Assembly (NCBI GenBank): GCA_934045905.1
Contig: OW203767.1
Location: forward strand, 25,180,785 to 25,244,784
Direction: 5' to 3'
Length of the DNA: 64,000 nt
Origin: Leuctra nigra
Lineage: Eukaryota; Arthropoda; Insecta; Plecoptera; Leuctridae
In this document: piece after piece, positions 1 to 12,000 of the stretch
Numbering within the stretch: position 1 is the stretch's first letter
Layout: each line of letters opens with the position of its first letter
Made by a program: the position numbers and the translations under genes
Notes under the pieces: generated by a model
Database searches by the model: none
What the model was told of the DNA's origin: nothing
The model's input: only the letters and a program-made list of their open reading frames with translations

Positions 1-63
1 TCCTCAGATGTTATAAGGACAGGCCTTATGGTTGAGTAGCGTTTCATATATTTAAATACCTAC

Positions 64-3000
64 CTCGTCAACGATTATCTGGCAGGACCAAAATATGACG
101 TAAATGAGCATATACCATCCGAAAGATATAAACAATGTAACCAAACTCTCCCATGAATAATCCGTCAACTGAAAATTAATGAAATACAATAAAGAAAGGT
201 CAAGGCGCGTAGGAAGGGGGGAAGGGGGATTGGGTGTTTTTTTTATTTAAAAAAACGCTCTGCGGTGCAACAAAAGGGCGCTGTTTGTCGCAATTTGGCG
301 GGGCAACAATTGAAAGAGTTGTTAAATTCAGATTGTGCCTTTTATATATCCAGAATCACGTTTAAATTTTAAATTTCTAAAAAAAACATGTGGGGTTACA
401 ACTGGGGGGATTCTATTCCCCCCCCCCCCCCAGTTCCCACCTTCTCCCCGGGTGTCGCAATCCCCCCATGATGAAAGTAGTTTACGTGTCTGGGATGGTC
501 TATTCCACTGCCTTCTCGAGAGTCACTTCGTTCTCTGGGTAGCTGCCTGTCAAACGTCAACGCTCCCACAAGGTGATCCTTTGGTGACCTTGTAGTACAT
601 TTTATTGCCACCCCGCCGGTAGAGCGCTTCGTCGACAGGCAGCTACCCAGAGAACGAAGCAGTGATCGAATTTGGGGGGGGGGGGGGGGGGATGCGGGGG
701 GATGGCATCCCCCCATGGGGAATATATTGATGGTTCCATCCCCCCATGGCTAATTTTTCTACTTCACCATCCCCCCATGAGAGATTAAAAATGCACTTCA
801 GAACGTCTCAAAATTGATTTTAAAGTGTCAAAAAACCAAAAAACGCCCTGCGGGGCAAGGTTTTAGAGCATTCCGCTTACATCTTATTGGAGTGAAAACT
901 GTGAAAAATTAAAAGAAAGTTGAAATCAAAATAACTACAACTCAGAAAGTCTCAAAATTGATTTCAAAGTATCAAAAAATCAAATAACGCCATGTGGGGC
1001 AAGGTTTTTGGGGCATGCCCCCCACACCTTATTGGAATGAAAACAGAAAAGTGAAAAAAAATATAAAAATCAAAATAACTATAACTCATAACGTCTCAAA
1101 ATTGATTTCAAAGTATCAAAAAGCCAGATAACGAACGCATGGCAAGTTTTGTTCCTACACTGCCACCCCCCCCCCCCCCCCGGGCAGAAATCCTGACAGT
1201 ACACCATCCCCCCATGGACTGACTTCCAATTCGACCACTGGAACGAAGTGACTGTCGAGAAGGCTGTGGTCTATACCCAATATAAGGAACAGGCAAATTG
1301 TGCTCAACACTTACCTCAGTTGAAAACAGCATAAATGATGGACACGCTAACATCATCGATAAGAGAACTATTCTGCCACTTGCCTGTGCAACTGATTCGA
1401 TTACCTTGAGGACCCTGTGAAGATATAAACTTCTTATTAGGAAATAGTGAACTCAACGGCTGGTGTATTGGATACCACGGTTCTCATCAGATCACCGAGG
1501 TTAAGCAACATTGAGCGCGGTCAGCGGTTGGATGGGTGACCATTCAATTCTGTCTTGCCAGTTGCTGCCGTTGAGCCAGAGGGACTGGGGTGTTTGGGGG
1601 TTGGTGTGACGACCTCGTTCCAACTGTTATGAGTCTCTCGACGGCGCGGGTTGTGGAGGTGCTGTGAATGTTACACCGTCCTTCGGATGGGACGTTAAGC
1701 CGTTGGCCTCCTTGGTATCTTTCATAGGAGTATAGGCTACATGCTGGTACCAGGTTTCCTCTCCTCCCTTCTCTATTACATTCTTACTACAGTATTTTTC
1801 TCTTTCTACATTATTAGCTGCCACGCTTGGCAAAATCGGTCAAAACCTCTATTTTTAGCATCCCTTTCATTGTATTCGCTGAGAGCTTTCTGGATTTTCA
1901 GTGATCGACCTTCCCCACTCCACCTTTCTGAGGGATGTACAAAATAGTGCATTAATACGATCGCAAAGACAAATACTATAGTGTAGCGTCGGCATCGTTG
2001 AGAATATAGAAAATAACAAAAATAATAATATATTTAACCCATAGTTTTGACAAAAAGTGATCTTTGTGGAGTCATTACTTGCATATAACCAAATATGTTA
2101 TATTATTGCTAATGTATTTGATATAACTTTTTGCCATAGCAACCCATAATATAACATAACATAAATTACACATAAACATAAATTTAACATAATTGAGCGA
2201 GCGAAGCGAGCGTCTCCTTTTGGCTCTTTTGGCACGGACCTCTGTTTTTTTTTCCTGCTATTAACCGATACACAGGTTTCACCGTTTCAGCGATCGATCT
2301 GAAATTTTGCACACATGTAAAACCAACCTTCTCTGTTTGCAGACCCTAATTTTTTTGAAATCCATTTATTGGTTAAAATTTAAATAAATATCTCCTGATA
2401 GGCTGAAAAATGTAAACGGTCTTCGATAATTCTGATCAAACTCATATTTTGGCTATACAGGTCAGAGTTTTTCTTCGATCGAGCTGAAATTTTGCACACA
2501 TGTAAACCCAACCTTATCTGTTTGCAGGCCCTAATTATATTTGTAATCCATTCATTGGTTAAAATTTAAATAAATATCTCCTGATAGGCTGAAAAATAAA
2601 AACGGTATTTGATAATTCTGAACAAACTCATATTTTGCGTGATCATTAAGACCAACATTGTCTCTTATTTTACAAAATTTCATCCCTATCAGTTAAGAAC
2701 GTATGAACTTATTGACATTTTTAATAACTGTCAGTAATGACGTATCGAAAGTAATGTTTTCCAGTGCCCCTTGAATTGAATCTGATTTGCTATATTTACT
2801 AGGGGGCTTAGATGCTATTTTCAAGTTTCGATGAAAAGCATAATATACTTTTTATTGATTGAGTGATCATATTTCAATTAAATATGGATGTATATGTTTT
2901 CTTTACGTTGTGTACGCATTTCCGGTTCGAGAATTTGCACGTACCCGTGCTCGCCCATCAACGCGTTACACTGAGCGTTTTCCTAGTATAAATAACATCT

Positions 3001-6000
3001 ACGGTTAGCCCAGGAGTTTTAGGTTTTAACCTACAAATAAATAAAGTAAATCTGAAAATTTGCAAATATGTCCTATTTGATGTCCTGAATAACATACTTA
3101 AAATCCCCAACTTTCCTCTGCCGGCGTCATCGATTTTTTGGTGCAAGAAGGGCGGAAGTCACATAAATCACTAAAATACACACAATAACCACAAATTTGC
3201 ACGGATTTCGACCAGGTTGGTTTTAAAATAATCCTAAAAACATGTTGAACGATGTTTAGTGGTATTAGTGCATAAAGTAAAGTGATGTTGGCAGTGGGCG
3301 TGGCCTAAGGGCCCTCAAAATGCAAATAAATTAGAAATGTGTTTTATTCGTTCACATTGGACGCGACGAATAAATTCAAATAATTGGTACACATGTCCTA
3401 CTGCATGTCTGAAATAACATATTTAAATTCCCCTACTCTTCTCTGCCAGCATCATCGATTTTTTGTTGCAATAAGGGCATAAGTCACATAAAAGACTGAT
3501 AACCGTAAAGAACGCATAGGTAACAAAAAGTAAACACAGGAATAAAGTTGATCTGAAAATTGGCAAATTTGTCCTATTTGATGTCCCGAATAACATACTT
3601 AAAATCCCCACCTCTCCTCTGCCGGCGTCATCGAGTTTTTGGTGCAAGAAGGGCGGAAGTCACATAAATCACTAAAATACACACAATTTCCAATAATTTG
3701 CACGCATTTCGACCAGGTTGGTTTAAAAATGATCCCTAATACATGTTGAACCATGTTAAGTGGTGTTAGTGCATTTAGTAAAGTGATGTTAGCTGTGGGC
3801 GTGGCCTAGGGGACCCCAAAATGCAAATAAATTAGAAAAGTGTGTTATTCGTCCATGCAATCACAGGTTGTGATACAACTTCTGCCCTATTTGGGAAAGG
3901 AAGAAAGAGGCATGGATGCTTCTAGAACAACAGCCGCTGCTGCGAGACATCTCTTATTCCATGTCTTCAATGACCCTGCTGCCACAGTACACGACCACCG
4001 CTGCTGGGGAGAAATTTGTCATAAATCTGTACAGCCGAGAAAATTTCCCCAACTTTAATGAATTCCTCAGACGTTTACGCTTGTACCATCTCGTACTGTG
4101 GCGAGACAAGCTGCGCAGTAACTGCATCTTTTGAGCTATAGCAAGCCTTCCTCCAACCAGTGACTGATGCATGCTTCCAGCATTCCCTGAGATCATATCT
4201 GCAGATAGAGAAAGGTATGCTGTAATGCGCGACCGCGAAGTATTGGGAACTCAGTGTAAAATTTTCTCTTTATTTGTCACACCTAACAGGTCCAGGAGTG
4301 GTAGGGCAATATACTGCAGTCCTACCGACTGGGGTTGGCGTCAGGTGGGACAAACTTTGATCCTAATTACAACGGACCTGCCTGCACCCGCTCCAGAGAC
4401 ACTTATGCATCTCATATCTTGCAAGTGCAAATTTGAGTGTGGACGCAAATGTTCAGGCCAAAGTGCTGGTGTCCCTTGCTCCTTCATCTGCAGTACTTGT
4501 AGGGGCAAAGTTGTTTAAACGGTGCTGAGGATGTCGATGCCGATGACCCCGACCAACTTTGATAGGTTAAATGAAATATCCAAACTTTTGCAATCTGAAT
4601 TATATGATATCCACCGCGTCTTAATTTTATCCCCAGTCATCTGAGCAGTACAAAGAGTACAGAGTGACAGAGTATTGTCTATAATTAATAATTAATAATT
4701 ATTATATAAAAAGTGTCAATTTCTAAATAAATGCTATTGCAAAACAAAAAATAGTCTATGCATCGCAACCAAAATTCACACATTTATATTTAGATTAATT
4801 TATTTGTATTTTGCGGTCTCCTACCAAGGGTCTCCTACCCCAAGCCCACTCTCAACAATACTTGACGAATTGTGCCAGTACCAGCAAATGTGATTCAGTA
4901 TGTATTCATGATAATTTAAAACAACGTGGTTCTAATCCGATCAATTGTTTGAAAAATATGTGTTCTTTAATGCGGGGTGACTTCCGCCCTTCTTGCACCA
5001 AAAACTCGATGACGCCGGCAGAGGAGAGGTGGGGATTTTAAGTATGTTATTCGGGACATCAAATAGGACAAATTTGCCAATTTTCAGATCAACTTTATTC
5101 CTGTGTTTACTTTTTGTTACCTATGCGTTCTTTACGGTTATCAGTCTTTTATGTGACTTATGCCCTTATTGCAACAAAAAATCGATGATGCTGGCAGAGA
5201 AGAGTAGGGGAATTTAAATATGTTATTTCAGACATGCAGTAGGACATGTGTACCAATTATTTGAATTTATTCGTCGCGTCCAATGTGAACGAATAAAACA
5301 CATTTCTAATTTATTTGCATTTTGAGGGTCCTTAGGCCACGCCCACTGCCAACATCACTTTACTTTATGCACTAATACCACTAAACATCGTTCAACATGT
5401 TTTTAGGATTATTTTAAAACCAACCTGGTCGAAATCCGTGCAAATTTGTGGTTATTGTGTGTATTTTAGTGATTTATGTGACTTCCGCCCTTCTTGCACC
5501 AAAAAATCGATGACGCCGGCAGAGGAAAGTTGGGGATTTTAAGTATGTTATTCAGGACATCAAATAGGACATATTTGCAAATTTTCAGATTTACTTTATT
5601 TATTTGTAGGTTTGGTCTAAATTTCGTCTAAAACTCCTGGGCTAGGTGTGATGTGTGCAAGTTTCAAAAACATTACTATTGTAGGAAAAATGTTACAGCT
5701 GCTCGAATTTGGTTGTTAAAAAATCGATATACCTACCGAGCTGAAATAGCGCAAGTTAAAAAAAACGTATAGTTTCTCCAAAACTATGGACGATATCAAG
5801 CTGAATATTTTAAATTGTATTCAAAATAGTTTATAATCGATTGTATAAAATTTCAATCAATATCAATATATGGTGCAACGAAAGTGATATAATCTTGAAG
5901 TTGAGCTTAAAAACAGAATAGAGGGGGAAAAAATCACTTTTATATCGTGTTTAATATAAGTTTAGAAATGATCTACATTCTGATTTTACGCTCAACTTCA

Positions 6001-9000
6001 AGATTCCATAACTTTCGTTCCATTCATTCAAATTGATTTAAAATTTTACTCAATCGATCCTAATATTGATTTGTTCAATAAAATATTAATTCTCAGCTTG
6101 ATATCGTACGTATAGTTTTGAAGAAACAGCGTCCCGGCCATTGGAAGTTTTTTGAACGCGCGCTATTTGAGCTCTGTAAAATCATTTTTTTTGCAACCAA
6201 ATTTGAACAGCTGTAACTTTTTTACGACAATATTAATGTGTTTGAAACTTGCACACATAACACCGCAATAATGTTATTTATATTGTGTTAAATTTTCAGC
6301 CCGATGTATTCAGTAGTTTCGTCGAAGCGATGTCTCGCCCATCGTGCGTTTTTTTGCGCCAACTGGTATACATTTTCCAGATTAGAACTCATTTGAGAAA
6401 AGTGATTTTCCTGTAGCTGTATTTTTAGCCTGAAAACATTAGCCCAAATATGGGATTTAGTGAGGGCTGTTAGCACATCATATTGGCAGAATAGTGCAAA
6501 ATGTGATAGAAATTTTTCCTTTGGAAGTTTTATAGGAAATTTTCCGCTCTTTCATAATTTCGAGATCCTCAAAATATTGGACATCGATTTTGGGCCCCAG
6601 GGCTGTCCAAAGTGCCAAAAATGTGTATTTCAGCGAAATTATACAACTTTTGTCATTTTATTGTTCTTGTATAATCAACCATGTTTCAGGAAGGTACGAT
6701 AAAAAAATAAAAATTCTAAGCCTAACCAAAGTTGTATTTAATCAAGAAATTAAAGATGTCGGCGGGTACGTGCTCTAAAATGACAGCCATTTTCAGGGAA
6801 TTTGTGTTTCAAGGTTGCAGTTGCTTATGTAGGTTCAAATTATGGACCTTTTTCTTAAAAATCGATGGGTCACGAAATTTACCCTTTGGGGGGTGGGGGG
6901 TGGAGACCTAAAGGTTTCGATATCTGTACAATAGCCCATACTAGCTACAAAAAATTGATTTCTTGCCAATACTAAACAAATTATGCTCTCTTCAAAAAAA
7001 AATACGAGAACTCAAAATTAGGTCGCCATCTTGGATAAAAAGTGTTTCTTTTTCTTTTTTCGTAAATTTGAGTAAGTTTTGTATTCAATATGAAAAAATT
7101 TATTGGACATAAAATATAGCCCTAATAATAGTAAAGATATTTGTAATGTACATATTCTCTGTATCTCTAACCGTTTTCCCTAAAACTTCATTTGTGTGTT
7201 GATAAAACGTCCCAAGATAGGGATTTTAACATATGATTTTAGTTCAGGAGGCGGTGACTCGATACCTTTGCAGTGGACAAGGGATGACCAAAGTAGCCAA
7301 TTTATCATAATTTTTCAACTGCTGTGCGCAAAATAACGAAAGATAAACGCGTCTCATCCAAGATGGCGGCATAATTTTGTGATTTCGTGATTTTTTTCTA
7401 ACAGAACACAGTTTTATTAGTGTGTGCAAGAAATTATTAGTCTCTATCTACTATGGATTATTTTGCACACATCGAAACCTTTAGGTCTCCACCCCCCACC
7501 CCCCAAAGGGTTAATTTCGTGATCCATCGATTTTTAAGTTAAATGTCCATAATATGAACCTACATAAGCAATTGCAACCTTGAAACACGAATTCCCTGAA
7601 AATGGCGGTCATTTAAGAGTGTACCCGCCGACATCTTTAATTTCTTGATTAAATACAACTTTGGTTAGGATTAGAATTTTTATTTTTTTATCTTACCTTC
7701 CTGAAACATGGTTTATTAAACAAGAACAATAAAATGACAAAAGTTTTATAATTTCGCTGAAATACACATTTTTTGGCACTTTGGACAGCCCTGGGGCCCA
7801 AAATAGCCGTCCTCTTTTTTGAGGATCTCAAAATTATGAAAGAGCGGAAAATTTCCTATAAAACTGCCAATGGAAAAATTTCTATCACATTTTGCACTAT
7901 TTTTGTGCTTACAGCACTCACTAATTGTGATTTCATCTAATAAGAGTGTTGTAAAGAGACAACTTAAAAAATATTTCGGTTATGCCAAGAATAATGATAT
8001 TGTCGTAGGTGAACTTCGTCCCAGCACCCAATTAATGATTACAATTCAACATAGTATATACTTACTCCAACAGATCTTGATGATGTTTGACCCAGTCGCC
8101 GAGGAGGCTGTGCATTTCAAGGTCAAACCTCTTCTTCCTGATATGTTGCCAAACATCTTCGTTGTATTCTTTGCTCCACCAGGCGCTCTCCATAGGCAAC
8201 TCATCTGCCTGATTGTCCACAATGTCTTGGCTGTGAGAGTCCAAGATCACAGAGCAATGTCTGCCCAACCCAAGTAACAGCGATCTTCTCAACAAAACTC
8301 TTCTCCGTACTCTGCGAGGATATCTCTGAGCAAATCTTCCAACTCCCGCTGCTTTCATCCACTTACCAGCAGCTCGCGTGAGAATAGCTTCAAGTCGAAT
8401 GTTTGCTCTTGCTCGTTGAGGCAAGTGGCTCAGTTTGTATCTCAGTATCTTCCACTGAGCGATCACATGGATGAAGAGTGATACTACGAAATTAATTGCT
8501 ACAATCATAACGATTACATCGATTGCAAATTCCGTAAATGCTAATAGAATTAGTGTTATTTCAAACATCGGTGAAGCGGTTTGGTCATACGGTGTCCAAA
8601 ACCTGGAAACAATGATACAAATAATTAGTAAAATGTAAGTAATTTATAATCATGCAAATTACTGTGCGAAATCTGTAAAGCCCATAAAATTTCGTAGGGC
8701 CCAAACCAAATGTAGAGCTATAGTTGGGATACACAAGAATTGGGAGAGTATTGTAATGATTGCAGAAGACTCACCTGTGGGGAAACTCTCTTGCGAAAAG
8801 AGATTTTGGAAGTACAAAAAATATCGCAATTAACAAGAGAATTAAATCATAACCGATCATCAATAAATTGAAAACTTGCGTTATTTTCTCGCTAAGATCT
8901 AAGATTTTCACAATGGATTCATCCCCGTTATGATCTTGGTTTCTCATTTTCTTCAGACTCTTAAACATAAACTGCAATGCACTTTGGTTGTTTGCAACAG

Positions 9001-12000
9001 AGATGATAGCAGTTGATAATATAGAAAAAAACAGGGTCATGAAAAGAGCCATGATCATTTCTTTGGCGTTGCTCCTGTTCACAATCATATGGCTGGCGTA
9101 AGATAATATCATCAGTGGAGTTGAGACGCAGAGAATTCTCATGGGCAAGATGATCCTTCTTGCTCTGCCATCTTTGCTCCAAAGACCTTGGAAAAAATGG
9201 TTGCTTATGTTAGGTAGAAACCACTTTAAAAATTATCAATGCGGCTCTGCTTTTTGACAAAAATCATATGCAGTTTGATTTCCTGGTCCCCTTCAACAAT
9301 GGGTAACCGTAACACATTACAAGGGGAACCTGGAAATCAAACTGCATATGATTTTTGTTAAAAATAGTACCAATGAAATGTTATGCTTTGTTTAGCGAGC
9401 GTAGCGAGCGTCTCCATTCTGCACTTTTGGACACTTTCTCTTTTTGTGTGTGTTTTTTGTGTGTTCGGACCGACGGCACAGGCCACAACTTTCTTCCGAT
9501 CGAGCTGAAATTTTGCACACATACTAATATCATTCTAACTTATTTCTGTATAGTTTTTGAGAGCTGCCCTTTGATTGGTTTAAAAATGAAATTATCTCCT
9601 GATTGGTCGAAAATCAAAATGTTCCGATTAAGTTCATATTTTGCATGGACATTAAGGTTACCATTTTCTCTTATTTTACAAGTTTTCAGCCAAATCATTA
9701 TATAACTTATGCACTTATTAACATTTTTCAATGTTTGAAACTGTCAGAATTGGTATCGGGAATTTCCACTGCTTTCTGGATTGCTTTATATACTCAAGTT
9801 TATAGGTGGCTATTCTCAGTTTCAATGAAAACATTTTTATTGTTGATTGTGTGGATTATATAGCAATTCATAAGGGAAGTATATTATGTATATGTATACC
9901 TACATAGGTATTCTTTTTTTAAAATTTGGATCGTGTTTCACAGTTATGTTAAAAGCAAAGTTTCGACTAGATAGCATCATGAAACGTCTCATATTTTACA
10001 CATTTCTAGCCCAATCGGTAAAAAATTTACAGACTTATTTTTATTTTAAGTGTTTTGAAATATCTGTTCACAGAGATTGAGGGAGAAGTAGGTACCTATC
10101 AAATTCATGGTACATTGACTGTTATTAAATTTTTCCCGAACGTTTATGGAAAGTTTTTATGAAAATCAGTAATGACAAATTATGTATAGTTAGTTATCTT
10201 TGGTTGAAAGGATCGTGCTCGATTGGCAATGTTGCGCGTGTCGGTGCTCGCTCATCAACGAGTAACACAGAGCGTTTTCCTAGTAATATTCGTCAACATA
10301 ATATTATTCAATTTATTTGTTTAGGAGTTGAGTTTGGAGTAAGATATTAAAATTCAATTAAACTATTGTATGAATGTGTCAATGTGTCAAGTATCGTTGT
10401 TGTCATCCAAGTGGAGAATGGAAATTTTGTGAAGACAACAATTGTTGTAACTTAAAACAAATATTTGATATTATTTTCCCAAAAAATTAAAAAAATTACA
10501 AAAAGACCTTAAAATAGCAAGAAAAGGACTGAATTCATAAAAAATTTAGAAAATGCATTTTCAGGCAAAACAAACAACTTATTTTTGAAATCAGGAACAC
10601 ATGAAACATATATATGTATCATTTTTAGACGTGTCTGAAAAAAAGAATTAAAAAAGGATATGTCCTTAACATCCTAGCCCTAGGGTTATCATACACTGTT
10701 TTTAGTAAAAAAAAAAGATAATTGTTAAATTTTCTAACTTTGTAATATTATTTTATTTCAATCTATTGCTATCAATAATTCCAAAGCTTGTCCGTGGCAC
10801 TCCCATAGATCATTTGCAAAAAAAAAAATCATTATATTTATGAAAACTTTAATATCTGAGCTCTGATTGACCGTAAATTTTTAAGGTATTTTTTTTTTTA
10901 AATTTTAAATTAATTTTTTTTTGTATTATATTTTTTTAGTGTTTGTTGCTTTACATAATTCAAAAGTTTTTCCTTGCCATTGTCATTGTTTCTTCGCAAA
11001 AATTAGTGAAGTGTGCATTAGTCTTGCGAAAACTTACAAATCTGGGCACCTATTTCCATTGAGCCGTATCTCAGGTACAAATTTCTTTCTTTTTGCCACA
11101 TTTAAAACATAAAAAAGCATACTTTTACATTAGATAGAATCTCACACTTTTTTTAAAATTGAAGGTAATTGATTATAGCAGGAAATAGACCTCCATCAAA
11201 GTGTTCCGATGAACCTGAAATTACTGACAGCTTTTATTGCAAATCAAGTGCCGTTTTCTATTGTTATTTGAGAATAAAAACAAAATTTTGTAGCAAGCAG
11301 AGTAAATATTTATTAAAAATTAGGTTAAGGACTTGGTGTTAACTATTGCCATGAGATTAGTGAAACAATTGGGGTTGTAAATTAAGTCATTGTTATTTAA
11401 ATAAACATCTAGTGAATGCATTGTTAATAACATAAAATAATTTTTCAACAATGGAATATATGCACCATTGTTGTTTTATATTTTTTTCTTACATAATGAA
11501 TACAAATTGAAGCTACATAAAATAAATTGGCTAAATCAACACATAAATAAATTTTTATAATGGCTAGTGTATGCTCATACCTTAAGTTATGGGGTATGTA
11601 CAAAAGCGAAACTTATGGTATATCCGGTGCTCACGGACTGCTCGAAGTAACAATGTATGTCAAAGAATTGTATAGTTAAACGTTACTAGGAAAACGCTAA
11701 GTGTAACGCGTTGATGAGCGAGCACCGTTAAGTGAAAAAGTTCGAACCGGAATTCCGTAAAACATAGAAAACACAGACCTGCGATATATCCATATTGAAT
11801 TGAAATATGATCCACTTTATCAACATGCAAGTATATGTTTTCAACTGACAATAATTTGCCATCTTAGGACTCTGGTACATAAATCTAACGATCAACTTGC
11901 AGTGAATTGAGGCGTTATTGAGCGAGCGAAGCGAGCGTCTTCTTTTGGCTCTTTGGCACGGACCTCTGCTTTTTGTGTGTTTTTTTTCTGTTACTGAGGT

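Noticed and set aside
3423..5217. Identical 74-codon frames at 3423-3647 (minus) and 4993-5217 (plus)
   Set aside because: They are the two arms of the foldback element; the frame is chance, without a domain.
7870..8277. Plus-strand frames at 7870-8277, 22211-22468 and 35337-35686
   Set aside because: Antisense shadows of the highly conserved OR exon 3 loop; the minus strand has the splice sites and family motifs.
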